Below are positions 44,101-55,521 of a stretch of DNA of 64,000 nt, one piece after another. Positions within the stretch are counted from its first letter, which is position 1; every line of letters begins with the position of its first letter. Source of the DNA: Fistularia commersonii. Taxonomy: Eukaryota > Chordata > Actinopteri > Syngnathiformes > Fistulariidae. Both the position numbers and the translations under genes were made by a program. The DNA lies in NCBI GenBank assembly GCA_037954325.1, contig JBBMNZ010000028.1:8704501-8768500 (forward strand), given 5' to 3'. The notes below the pieces were generated by a model. That model had not been told where the DNA came from. It saw only the letters and a list, made by a program, of their open reading frames with translations, and did not search any database.

Positions 44101-44383
44101 ACTTTGTAAAACTGTGTGTTGCTTTCAACGAAAAAGGAAGTAGGTCAAAACTCTTCCGACCAAAGTTCACCCTGCAAAAGACACTGTAAGGCAACAGGCA
44201 AGCTGTGACATGAAGGCGATGCACGCTGAGGACACTGGCTGCATCAGGTTTGCCTGCTGAAGCGCACTTACCTGCCAGGCGCCACAACACGACATATTTA
44301 AAAAGCCCTGGAGTGAATAAACACTTCTGTTCGCCTGAATAAAAAGCTTATTAATCTGCAGAATCTCTGAAGACATAAGTGAT

Positions 44384-44412
44384 ACACACACACACACACA
44401 CACACATGCACA
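44384..44412. repeat. (CA)n microsatellite
   Basis: A short CA tract. Confidence 0.9.
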
Positions 44413-44871
44413 CCAAGCGTCCCCTCACTCCTATCCCAAACAGAGAGCGACTGTTTCACTCTCGACTATGCTCTGCCATCTAGTGGTGCAAAGCGGAAAA
44501 GCAAGTGATGGAGTGGAGCGGCAAGAAAAAAAAAAAAAGTGGGGGTGATGATGGTGTGGCCTTATACAGCATCGGATTAACCAAAAGTCACATACATGCA
44601 GTCACGTCTGGGGGCGGATTCTCCCCAACCTGCTTGATGCTGAGACAGGAGGGAGGTCTTGGAGAGGGGGGGGCAAAGGGGGTGGTTAAGAGGAAATATG
44701 TCCCCTGACTTTAACATGAACACAGCGGGGGGAGGGGCAGGGGGTGTACAGTGATGGGACACACTCCAGGGGAAAATGGGCAGCTTTTCAACAACCACCA
44801 GGGGGAGCTGCCATCAGGAGTGACATTGTGTGTGTACCTGCACATGTGCTGAGTAAGGTCGTGGTTGTGTG

Positions 44872-44896
44872 AGTGTGCGTGTGTGTGTGTGTGTGT
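44872..44896. repeat. (TG)n microsatellite
   Basis: A short TG tract next to the exon-like interval 44993-45106. Confidence 0.9.
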
Positions 44897-44992
44897 TGGT
44901 TGCTTCCCGCCCTGTTTGTGAAAACCCCTCCAAAACCTCGCCGGCAGGTCTTCACACACCCGGCAAGACCTGCCCTTTCTGCAAATTCACAG

Positions 44993-45106
44993 TCTCGACG
45001 CGCTTCAGAGCGGAACCGGCAAACAGACAGCGAGCGGCGGGGAGAGTTCAAAACAGGGCACTTACCTGAGAGGCAGGAGGAGCACATCAGTCAGTTCAAC
45101 AGAGAG
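44993..45106 (+). other. Exon-like interval (114 nt, open), strand ambiguous
   Basis: On the plus strand an acceptor-like 'ctttctgcaaattcacag' precedes a 38-codon open stretch (SRRASERNRQTDSERRGEFK then TGHLPERQEEHISQFNRE), followed by the donor-like 'agagag|gtgagc'. On the minus strand the same interval carries a consensus donor 'cctctcag|gtaagtg' with the exon side at 45066. Only one strand can be real, and both may be chance. No family is recognised. Confidence 0.18.
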
Positions 45107-46261
45107 GTGAGCGGAGCATGGAGGGAAAAAGAGAGAGAGAGAACAAACGAGTTATTTTGCATGTCTTTTTAAGGCAAACATTTGGAACATAGATTCTTGA
45201 TCATTTCAAATATGTGGACGTAAACATCAGAATCACAATTTCTTTCATCTGCAAATGTACAATGTGTACAGGAACTTGACATGATATGAAACACCCAAAA
45301 CACCCAATGAAGTCGGTGCACACAACCGACTGATGGGTCGTATCGGGGGCACCGTGCAATCTCTGCAAATGCCCCCCAAGAGGACACCAGCAACATCACA
45401 CAAGCGCTGTACTGAAATGTAGGGATCTCTAATAAGCTGAGAATTATTAGAAAAATAAATGCATCTACACACTCCTCTCATATACTTGCACACAGCAGGT
45501 CCTGGCCATAACCAGTAAATGTGTATGTTTGCACTGCAGTAGGATAAGATATGTGCGCAGATACACGGGGGTTTACAGTGAGTGTGTGAAGTAGCGTGTG
45601 ATATTCCGGTTGGAATACGGTTGGATTTTCGAAGCTGACCCTGAGCGAAGCAGCAGATGGAAGGATCTGCTGACTGGCTCTGTTCCCTTATTTTTGTTTC
45701 TTTCCTGCTGCTTCTTCTCAGGACTGCCGTCCAAATGCACCTGATGACATAACGTCCAAATTTCTCCGCTCCGCCACTGATGCTGAGGCGTCAGTCAACT
45801 GGGGCGGGGGGTCGTGACGACGTAATAACATATTAACGCAGGCCTATTTGTCTTCTCTTCACCTGCCTCTATTCAACCCTCTCCTCTCCATTTAATATGA
45901 CAGAAAAACTCAATACAAAAAAAAATCAATAAATTAGATATTGTTATAAAATCATACATTTTCACAACAGTTCACCCGTGCTTCCTGCCGCAGTCTGTGC
46001 TTGTTAGAGCTGAGAAACAGGGACGCGGTATTACAAATATGGCATACCTTAAGAGAGCTATACCCGTATAAAGTAATCCCATAACTATATTAAAAGAACT
46101 TTTTGCTTCTTTCAAATCGTCCGCACGCGTATTAGACAGCCACCGTTAATGGGTATCGCTCGGAGAGCTGCAAACTGCCGTCCGCTGATCGTCACTGTGA
46201 AGTCATTTCGCTTCCTTCATTGAAACCGTCATAACCCCTGACCCAACATCAGCGCCCAGAT
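45107..46261. other. Unique stretch, no supportable gene
   Basis: Frames of 76-82 codons on the minus strand are not recognised. Confidence 0.45.
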
Positions 46262-46283
46262 CAAAAAAAAAAAAAAAAAAAAA
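46262..46283. repeat. Poly-A run
   Basis: About 20 A immediately left of the LINE fragment. Confidence 0.9.
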
Positions 46284-46705
46284 GTACAGCAGAGGATGTA
46301 TTTCCTGCGGTAGCCGGAGAAATTCAACTTGGCCTAACGTGATGATGGTGCACTTCTACGCAGCCATCATCCAGTCCATCCTCACCTCCTCCATCAACAC
46401 CCAGCGCGCCGCTGTCACTGCGGGGCCATCCATCACGCGGGCAGACTGCAGCGCGTCACTCGCTCTGCCAAGAGGCCGATCGCTTGTAAACTGCCATCCC
46501 TGCAGGACCTGCGTGCATCGAGGACCCTGAGGCGCGCCCGGAAGGTTACAGCAGACCCCTTCCATCCCGGGCACCAAAACTGCTGGACCCCTCCCCTTTG
46601 GCGTAAGTGTTATATGTACAATTGTCTAACCACATGCCGCGAAAAATGTCTTGGAAAAGAAAACTTACTTGGAAATACAAGTGGTTTCTCATTCTGATTC
46701 TGAGT
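46284..46705 (+). mobile_element. LINE (L2/CR1-type) C-terminal and 3' UTR fragment, dead
   Basis: 'VHFYAAIIQSILTSSI' (about 46345-46395) matches the conserved '..FYTAIIQSVLTSSI' segment after the RT of fish L2-like LINEs. Other phases give 'KLPSLQDLRASRTLRRARKV' and 'TADPFHPGHQN'. The 3' end is 'tggtttctcattctgattct'. Two frameshifts separate the pieces. Confidence 0.78.
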
Positions 46706-46779
46706 CACTGGACAACCCGGAGATTAGATAGTGTTCTGATGTGAAACAGTCCAAATAAGGTTTCTAACAGACTATATTA

Positions 46780-46925
46780 CATCCATTCATTGCTTTTCTA
46801 TACCGCTTCTCCTGCTGTCAGGATCACGGGGGGGTTGGAAGCCGGGAAGGCAGGATATCCTAAAGAAGTTGTCGGTCGCTGCGTATAGAGACCTACAACG
46901 ATTCATTCTCTCATTCACACATCAT
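46780..46925 (-). mobile_element. (GATG)-tailed SINE-like repeat
   Basis: 'catccattcattgcttttct', 'ataccgcttctcctgctg', 'gatcacggggggttgg' and 'gagacctacaacgattcat' give tail and body in reverse order. Confidence 0.7.
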
Positions 46926-48014
46926 ATAGACATAAATCCACTTACTGACTCAGTCACACCCATATTTGCTTGTTCCAGGCAAATCATTCTGATGAATGCG
47001 GTGGTGACATAATCACCACCAGTCACCATTATGTCTCTCTCTCTGTCACACACACACACACACACACACAAAGACACAGAGAAGTGAGAATACCTTGGGA
47101 GGAAAAGCGTCATTGCAAGAATGAGCCACTTAAAAAAAAAAAAAAAGAAAAAGAAGAGTCTCCACTGAAAATGGCTCTGCTTTTAAAGTTGCTGTGCTGT
47201 GCCGGCAGGCCGTGATTCAACAGCGTGATTATGAGCTTGTTTTGTTCCCACGGCAACGGTGCTATTTTTCTGATTTGGCAGCGCGGTCTCGGCTTGAGTG
47301 CACAGAGCGAGAAAATGACAACAACAACCACAGGGGGACAAAAGGGGAAGGAAAGAGTCGTTGGGCTGTTGTAAGGATGTCAGGGTCGGGGATGTTCCTG
47401 GAGCGGCGTCTGGGCCTGGCGGGGCTTGGAACCCAAACACCTGATACAAACTGTTTCTGTGAAAGAACCAGGAAAAATCGACAGCGGGAGCAGGTGCTTT
47501 TGAAGCAAAGAGAGGATTGAATAAAAAAGCCTTTCCTGGGGCTCCTTGTGTTGGGAGTGAAACTTAAAGAATCCAGTGAGGACGGAATCACATAATAAAT
47601 TAGCAGGGATTCAACAGAAAATGTGTAGGTGGAAGGAACTGAGGCCCGGCAGGGTACCAGAGTCCAATCTACTAACCTACTAGGCTCTCTATGTAACCCC
47701 GTGCCTCCATGGGTTCTTTCTGAAAAACTCACATCTGAAATAATGGTTCTGAAAGTAAACCTCTGCATTGGCAAAGATTAGCACGGTTATTGGATCCCTG
47801 GTCGTGGAGCAATTAAGCGAACTGGGTTCTCTCTATGTGTTCTGCAGTCAAGATTATACCATAATAATTTGAACTTCAAAATACAAACAGCAATAAAAGA
47901 ATAGTAACTTTACACACAATAGAGTTATCATGGTAGGAATTTCTTGTCATCTATAAAAGCAAAACATGAGTCCATGAGAGTCGGAAATGGTTTTGTCCTT
48001 AGCGAGCGCTTCAG
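46926..48014. other. Unique stretch with a CA run
   Basis: (CA)n lies at 47047-47070 and poly-A at about 47131-47147. A 170-codon minus frame (47262-47774) has no recognised domain. 47640-47712 resembles a decayed repeat head ('gagtccaatctactaacc'). Confidence 0.4.
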
Positions 48015-48335
48015 CTCAGTACAAACAGCAGGGAGGCTCGTGGTGGCGCCATGAAAGGCTCCCAGCTGTCAATCACATAAAGAGCCATGCAACCATACAC
48101 CCTCCTATTCACTCCTACAGACAATTCGGAGTCTTCAATGAACCTAATGACTGAAGACAGAGAACATGGACAGAACCCGGACAGGGGGACATGGAGAACC
48201 CAGATAAGAGAAGATGGAGACACCCATTTGAAGACCATGGAGAACCGTGGCAGTCAGTGGAAGGGAACCTGGAACTGTTTTACTGTGAGTGCGAACCATT
48301 GGGCGAACATGCTTCACCCTGCTGTTTCTTGAATT
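48015..48335 (-). mobile_element. (GATG)-tailed SINE-like repeat, long copy
   Basis: 'cccagctgtcaatcacataa', 'accatacaccctcctattc', 'caattcggagtcttcaatga' and 'gaacatggacagaacccgg' follow the body and middle section in reverse order. They explain the short overlapping frames here. Confidence 0.7.
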
Positions 48336-49499
48336 TGGATAAAAAGACCAAAGCCCTCGCATTTCTCAGGATCTGTAAACATTTCCTGTCACTTCTCTAA
48401 TAATCTGAGTTCAAGTCCATCTCACCTGGGCTGCTTTGTGATGACATTGTAGTTACACTCTTATTACCCAAGATTGTTTTGGGGGGTCACTGGGGGAGGA
48501 CTTGACTTCCACCTGCACTAAGGCAATGATAACAAGGATTGCCTGCCCTGCTCACCAACACGCAAAACAACCGCTGCCATGATAAGCGGGACCAACGGAC
48601 CGCAAATGTCTTCTGTCTATCAGAGCCTCGGACTGAGGGGCCGAGTTAGAGTCCGTATCTGTTCACAGTTTCTGCACGGACCCTCGGGGAGAGGATCTAA
48701 AGTCATGGGGCGTTGTCGCCGGCGGGCGATAGTATCTATCTACTTCCATTTGGAGCAGCGACAGCGGCTTGTGGGTTTGAGGGATGATGTCCAGACGAGA
48801 TACAGATGGCAGGACAAACAATGGTCTCGCTACACAAACCAATGAAATACAGCTGAAAATGTATCCGAAAAAATTCCCCTATGATCTTGCAACACTTGTA
48901 ACTAAAGTTTTTTACAGGGCTAAACTCCTTAAGTGTAATGTTTTTAAATTAAAATAGAAGCACAGTGTCAAGGTCAAAATATTATCTATTTAGGTTTTTT
49001 ATTAGCTATCTATTTTATTTTATTTTCTACACACAAAATGTACTCTGTTGAAAATCCATGTTCTTCTCATCGTGCTGTTCAATTGCATCTTCTTTATTTG
49101 AATTTAAATGAATAGGTGAGTAAATTGATGGTTACAGGGTCAAATGTGTAACCATGACGACGGCAGCCACAGCTCAGCCGTCTGCCAAATATACAATATA
49201 TTCAGATTCATTTTCCATTTGTACGCAGTTCATACTCCTCCTATCACGCCCCCCGTTGAGTAGTCCCCTTAGGTTAGTTTATCAAGAGCTCGCTTGTGAA
49301 GATCTTAAATACCAGACTTTCCACTATAAACCAATGACAGACAGCAGTTTAAGGCGGCACAATGAAACAGAGATGCTTTTCTAAAACAGCACTAAACCAT
49401 AATCCCTACCCTAATCCCTTCATTAAAGCTGGGAACACTGGACACAACTGTCACCGTGGTTACCAATGCTGAAAAGACGGAGGAGTTCACACTAACCCA
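48336..49499. other. Unique stretch, no supportable gene
   Basis: The longest frame is 88 codons (48579-48845) and is unrecognised. No repeats are assigned. Confidence 0.45.
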
Positions 49500-49575
49500 C
49501 TGGTTAGAGCAGAATAGAATAAAAGCTTTATTGTCATTGTGCAACCATGAAATGATATTTGAGTTGCAGCAGATT
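49500..49575 (-). mobile_element. LINE 3' end remnant
   Basis: 'agaatagaataaaagcttta' then 'ttgtcattgtgcaaccatg' and 'gttgcagcaga' resemble the reversed 3' UTR of fish L2/Rex1-type LINEs ('tttattgtcattgtac'). Confidence 0.5.
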
Positions 49576-51837
49576 TCTTGATGAGGATTGAGGGATTGGG
49601 GCTCAGTCATTTACCAGCCAGGTCAGCTGAGGCATCACGGACGACATGATTGGTTGAACCACCTGAAGGCGCCAAACCCTGGTCACAGCGGCCATCGCTA
49701 CGAGCCCAAATAATCCAAATGGTAAACAAACATGGACGACAAACGGGAGAGTGAACTTCTAACTAGCCACGCCAACTAGCCATGCCCAGTATCCCCAGCA
49801 AGTTACACCCAGGGTCCACCGACCGCAGGCGAGTGAGTTAAGGGAGTAAGAACATTGAAAAAGTCTTCTTGGCTTCAGGCGGTGTCATCTGAAGACCCTT
49901 AAGGGATCCGAGCCCTGCTGGTAAATGAGCATCGCTCGTGACTGAAGCCAAAAATGCCCACAGTGGGAGTTTTCAGGACGATCAGTGTCATTTAATGATG
50001 TCGTCTGTATGGCTGCAGATTGTTGGGGATGGCGGGGGTTGAAAGAGGTTTTACTGATATTAATTGCAAATATAGGGGATTTTAGTGCAGGAGGGAGGAA
50101 GTTTTAGACTCGTGGTTAATTCATTTAATTTTTTATGTTTATTCCCATCTCCAGACAGAAAACGCGTCCGACTTCACCTCACCAAACCCGCAGGTGAAGA
50201 GACAAAGGAAAGAACGATTTCCGGCAGAGGCTCGGAGGGTTGTCAGGCCTCCGTCAATCACATGCAGCCTATCAGCAGACGGCGCCGTCAGCCTCCCGTC
50301 CACCTCCCCTCTTCCCTCCCCGTGAGCTCACATTCACGCTGTGACAGATCCCATTTCCTTTAAACACAAATGGCCTGGACGTTGAGTTCAGCCGCCGCAG
50401 GAAATGTAGTTTGAAGGAGAGCAACGCCGCCCCCAGCGCCGAATCCCTCGGCTGACAAATTGATTGCCGACTTCTACGATGGGAGGACAAAAAGCAATAA
50501 GGGTACGGCGGAGGAACGGCGGAGACAGGCGGGAGCTTCTGAGGCGGCGTGGAACATACAGTACTGGGGGTGGAAGCAGTGAGGCTGATGAAACGGGCCC
50601 TCAAAGCGCATCATCCATTGATCCCCCCCTTTTTCAAAACTATCTGACAGCTGACCATCGCCGGCCCCAAATCTGACGCACGAATCCGCGGACATGAAAA
50701 GGGTCCCAGCTCCCGCCCGTCACCCTGGCCTGCTAGGGAAGGAAAGAGCTTTGAATTTTTCATCTGTCATCGACGGACCATCTGATGTTGGCGAAAACGT
50801 GCGGCGTGCATCAACACCCCGCCACCACCACTGTGTTATTTTCCGACGACTGAAATGTCAAACTTTGATCCGGTTAATATAAACAAACCCCGGGGACGGG
50901 TCATCATTACCTAATCATCTCTAATTAATACTGATGTTCTACGATGCCACGTGTCTGTCGGCTGTGAGAGGGATTAGCATGGCTTCAGCGAATCGGTTGT
51001 CACGGCTGACACTGGGACAACACAGTTCTAAACGTGTAATAACACCGCTGGCTTGTCAAGTCCTTTGTATGATGTATAAGTATAATAATTATAGTAGAAA
51101 TTAAACAGCAGGGGAAAAAATAATGGTATAATGAGATTGTAAATTCAGCAGAATGAAGCAGATGAGGTACATTTACAGTACATACAGTGCATTTACAGTA
51201 CAAAGTAAAGGGAACCCCGCCTGGGAGGACAAATTAGCATAAATATGCGTTTATGTTTGTCTCTGTTGAATGTGTTGTTGAAAAAGCACAAGAATTATTT
51301 CTTTAAAAGTCGCAATTCATAACACATTTTAACCTACGAGCAAAGCCATTGTTTTACTAGAGCAATGCATGCTGGCTTGATGACATTTCCAGGTTGCTAG
51401 TATTAACTTTGGCTAGTAACAGTAATGTATATATGGAAGTAATACCACATTGTGTTGATTTCGGGTGAAATTTCCAGTCCAAGCGGAACAAAGGGACTCA
51501 TGCTAGTCGACACAGCTTTCCAAGGGATAAGACGAGGAGAAAGGAGTGGGAAATTGCTTGTGGATGTACACAACTTCCTAAGGACATTTGACACGGGGTC
51601 CAGTTCAACCACATATCGTCACTAACCAGGCAGCATTGTGACATAAACAACAATAGCGGCCTACGAGTGAAAAGATTTCTCCAATTGTACCACCTGAGGG
51701 ATATGTTGAGAAATTTCAGTATTGTTGTTAGGTAGCTGGTATTGATCGACTAGGACAATAATGTCTTCGTAACAGGGGATCCTTTTATTATCTATAGAAA
51801 ACACCAGGAGAATATCAGGGATTAAAAAATAATTGGA
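49576..51837. other. Unique stretch, CpG-rich between 50150 and 50890
   Basis: No gene is established. A 39-nt exon-like interval is listed separately. Frames of up to 110 codons on opposite strands at 50272-50700 have no known domain. Confidence 0.4.
50155..50193 (+). other. Microexon-like interval (39 nt)
   Basis: A pyrimidine tract ending 'attcccatctccag' is followed by 39 nt open in one phase (TENASDFTSPNPQ) and then a donor-like 'ccgcag|gtgaag'. Both splice motifs are good, and 39 is a multiple of three. No protein match is recognised and chance occurrence is likely enough to keep confidence low. Confidence 0.18.
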
Positions 51838-52112
51838 CCGTTATGTGTGGAGTTTGCATGTTCGTCTGTGTCTGCGTGGTTTTCCTCCAGGTTCTCCAGT
51901 TTCCTCCCACGATCCAAAAAACGTGCAGCAGGTTAATTGGAAGAAAATTGGGAAAAATTGCCCCGGATGAGCGAGCAAATTATTGTTTGTACATGTGTCT
52001 TGACTGGCGACTGGTCCAAGATGTATCCGACCTCCCAAGAACAGCTGGGATCGGCTCAAGCTTCCCCCGCGACCCTGAGAGCAGGATAAGCGGCAGATGA
52101 TGGATGGATGGG
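51838..52112 (+). mobile_element. (GATG)-tailed SINE-like repeat, best-preserved plus-strand copy
   Basis: Canonical order: 'gtgtggagtttgcatgttc', 'tctgcgtggttttcctccag', 'gttctccagtttcctcccac', 'gcaggttaattggaag', 'gactggcgactggtccaag', 'cagctgggatcggctcaag', 'cgaccctgagagcaggataa', 'gatgatggatggatggg'. The tRNA-like head is missing. The fish family whose 3' end resembles it is mobilised by RTE/Rex3-type LINEs, by inference from the (GATG)n tail. Confidence 0.8.
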
Positions 52113-54254
52113 TCTTTTTACCCTTGAGAACTCCTTTAGTGAGGAGCAAACGAAAACCACCTACACACACACGGTAGATGTTATCAGGTCAGCTCTTGAC
52201 AAGTCTGTTTTTTTAAAATGAGAAGCAAGGGATGGACACTCTTGTGCGTATGTAGTATTGCAGCTCGCCCAGGTGTAGTACTGCAATTCACAAAGATTGC
52301 AGTAGATCTTGCACTGGCAATGATCAGGCTTCGGGGGGAAAAAGGCTGAGGGGATTCTCCGCTTCACCTTGGTGACACTCCTCCGGACAGATCGTCTGGA
52401 AAAAGACAGGACCGAGAGGAAGAGCAGAAATGACCTACTGCAGTTGCCCTGGCAACATGCGGGGAGAGACTCTTGGTTATGGGTTTGCTAACCTGACAGT
52501 CAGTTACAGATATGAAGTATCAACTGGACATTAGTACATCCGGGAACGTCATGCTTCCTCAGAGCTCATTGAGGGACGGGTCCAGGATCTTGAGATAGTC
52601 TTTTTAATCTTTTGTTCGATTTGTTAATTTGATTCGAACACAATTGTGGCAAGCGTCTGGCTGACAGTCTATCCCATGGATCATCCCAACGCCTCCTCCC
52701 CCAGAGATGTCTTCATTAAGCAGCCTGTTTGCACAGCCGCGAATGACATTATCCTTGATGAAAAACAGCATCCCAGCGTCCCGTTTAAAGTAAATAAGAA
52801 TAACAATAATAATTCACTGGTACAATCGGAGGCAGTGATTCTGAGGCAAATGGGCAAAAAGTACTGCATTTTAAAGGGAGCATGCGGTATAATGCGATAT
52901 CAATCAGAAAATCCGAGCGCAAGAAGGTGAACCAAATGAATAAATTAAAAAAAAAAAGGAATGAACATTTAAAAAATGTTAAAAAAAAATTGTCAATTTC
53001 TCCATCGAGCCTCATATTTCTAAGCAGATGTTTTAAAAGACAATATACCTTCTCTATTCTTTTTTTCATCTATTTTTTCCCTTTCGTATCATAGCGCATT
53101 GTTTTATTCCTTTTTCATAAAGCCTTATTTTCTTTCTATGTAATGAAAAGTCGATTGCATTTCTTATCTACGACCCTGGAGCCGTCATTATAAGCCTTAA
53201 TGGTTTTTTTGTTTTTCTAAATGTACTTCTACGCTACGCCTCTCAGCTTTAATATAATTCTGTTCTTTTAACTTACCTGAGACACATCCTTATTACACTG
53301 TAATGCACACAGTGTTACACCAGCACACCAGCAAGCGTCGCTGGACACAGCTTTAGGGGGCCGGGGTAGCTATAGTTCAGTAGCGGAAGCTATTCATGTA
53401 TTTATTTACTCATTTATATTTACATTAATTACATTTTTAATTTTTTATTACACACAGAAGAACGCCAGTACATTTATCTTTAAATGTGATTTAATAGAGA
53501 TGTCAACAAAGGGTGACAATGTGCTGTTTTAATTTAGTACCCCCACCCCCTTTAATATTTGTTGCGTGCATATAAGACTTTTACGAATGCTGTCCTCTAT
53601 AACAGCTCATAACTAATTAATTACTGAAAAAAATTTGCCTCTTAACAACTTTGACATTCGCCGACAGTCCGAACAGATATTGGCGGCGGCCGCTTGGACG
53701 CGGGTGGAGGAGCCGAAAGGATTCGCTTGATACACACCAGAAGCTACTTAGCATGCTAATAGGAAACGGATCAATCCAGAATGATGATAATTGATTCACC
53801 GAGGGCAATGGAAAAAAAAACAAAACAAAACAAACAGCTTTAAATGTCAAAACTCCCTCGGTAAGCGTTTTGGAAATCAGCAGGTACGAAGGCAGCACTC
53901 GTCTCCGGGTTTGCGCTTTTCCATTTAGCAAACTTGGACGACAGAGCGGGTTTTAAAGTCAAAGTCCATAACTTACCACACGGACTCTTTGCCCATATTA
54001 ATGTCCCTGTTCTGATATTCACAGCCTTTATGCGCCGGCAGGGAGCCGTATTAAATCCTCATTAAATCCCATGGGGTGACGGGGTGGGGTGGGGGGGTCT
54101 GGGTATTGAAACTGTCGGGAAAAATCAAGCCAGGGCACTGCCAGAGTTTGCCACCACCTTGAGGACTGAGCCCAAACAAAGTATCGCACAATCTACACAT
54201 AAACGGCAATATCTATAAGGACAAAAAAAAATCAGTCTGAATGATTCATTCATT
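52113..54254. other. Unique stretch, no supportable gene
   Basis: Several A-rich and T-rich runs lie between 52945 and 53090. The longest frames (94-104 codons) are unrecognised. Confidence 0.45.
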
Positions 54255-54259
54255 CACTC

Positions 54260-54720
54260 AGGGTCAAAGTCCAAGTTAGATTTGTTGTCAATTTCTCCAC
54301 ATGTATAAGACATACAGAGGAATCCAGGAGATTTCTCATAATCCCACAATGACATAAAGCTCAAATTAAATAGTAAAGTGCACAATAAACATTAAACAAA
54401 GAAACTATAAAGTATAAAGTGCACCGAAGAGAAGATTTAGGGATGCAGTGAGTGAGGATATGAAGTTAGTTGGTGTGATGGAGGAGGATATAGAGAATAG
54501 AGTTAGATGGAGAGGGTTGATTCGCTGTGGAGACCCCTGAAGGGAAAAGCCAAAAGGAGAAGAAGAATAAAGTATGAAGTGCACGCAGATACAATATACT
54601 GGTACTGGGGTGAACGGATGACAGATTCCACGGCATAAAAACTGAAATGTATAAATATAAGTCATTTGAATGGAGAGTGTAGCAGCAGAGGTTTTGGTAC
54701 AGTTCAATGCCAAAACCAGT
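54260..54720 (-). mobile_element. LINE 3' UTR remnant interrupted by an RTE tail
   Basis: 'gtcaaagtccaagttagatt', 'tgttgtcaatttctccacat', 'agacatacagaggaatcc' and 'ctcataatcccacaatgac' follow a recalled fish LINE 3' UTR read in reverse. Beyond the insertion, 'tatgaagtgcacgcagatac' continues the 'aaagtgca'-rich stretch. Confidence 0.55.
54425..54568 (+). mobile_element. RTE-type LINE 3' end, 144 bp, with 16-bp target duplication
   Basis: The sequence 'gaggatatgaagttagttgg', 'ttgattcgctgtggagaccc' and 'ctgaagggaaaagcc' is the terminus of the family at 3105-4460. 54409-54424 and 54569-54584 are direct repeats ('aaagtataaagtgcac' and 'aaagtatgaagtgcac', one difference), the mark of target-primed insertion. 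It encodes only the last few codons. Confidence 0.85.
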
Positions 54721-55142
54721 CACTCGGCATTCACACCTACAACCGTTACTAGGTAACGCAAAGTGGTGTGGCAACTCAAGATCGATGGAAGCTGTTGTGA
54801 TTTTGAAAATAGAAAGATGAATAAAAGTAAAAAGTATTTGCAGAAACTTTTTGAGGTCAACTAACACACGCACACAAAGAAATTCGGATCTCTTTTTGAT
54901 CTTGCGTCACTTCAGAATTTAATTCAAAGTTTTTTTTTATCATTTTCCTTTTTTGTCTTCACTTCTCTTTCTCTCTATCTCTCTCTCTCTCTCCCTTCCT
55001 TCCTCAACTCAACAAAAATTCAAATTTCAGCGCGGGCCGCCCAACGGGAGCCGGCCGCTCAAACAGAAAGCCGTATTGATTCGGAGAATGCTTTTATCTT
55101 AATCTTCACATGGCTGCCCGGGGTGCTGGACAGCCGTGGCTA
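54721..55142. other. Unique stretch with a CT run
   Basis: A (CT)n-rich tract lies at about 54963-54997. No gene is recognised. Confidence 0.5.
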
Positions 55143-55521
55143 GCAAAGATGCGAGAGGGAAATAAATAAAGATTAAACAGAGAATGGGAGAAACAGATAT
55201 TAACGTATTCTCAGCTTGGCACTGTGCAAAAGCGAGATCTCTTGTGTTGCTTTGGGAAAAAAAAAAAAAAAAAAAATTCACAGTAGGTGAGAGATGGTGC
55301 TACATGCTAATGCTATCTTAGGTGGAGCAAAGATGCGAGCAAAGATGCGAGAGGGAAATAAATAAAGATTAAACAGAGAATGGGAGAAACAGATATTAAC
55401 GTATTCTCAGCTTGGCACTGTGCAAAAGCGAGATCTCTTGTGTTGCTTTGGGGAAAAAAAAAAAAAAAAAAAATTCACAGTAGGTGAGAGATGGTGCTAC
55501 ATGCTAATGCTATCTTAGGTG
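55143..55521. repeat. Near-perfect tandem duplication, ~183-bp unit
   Basis: Copy 1 (55143-55324) and copy 2 (55339-55521) both start 'gcaaagatgcgagaggg' and end 'gctatcttaggtg'. They appear to differ only by one extra G before the 20-A run. A 14-bp link containing a third partial 'gcaaagatgcga' (from 55327) joins them. Such identity implies a recent duplication or an assembly error. Confidence 0.95.

Noticed and set aside
47262..47774. 170-codon minus-strand frame
   Set aside because: No recognisable domain. It overlaps a 108-codon frame on the other strand, with no splice or promoter context.
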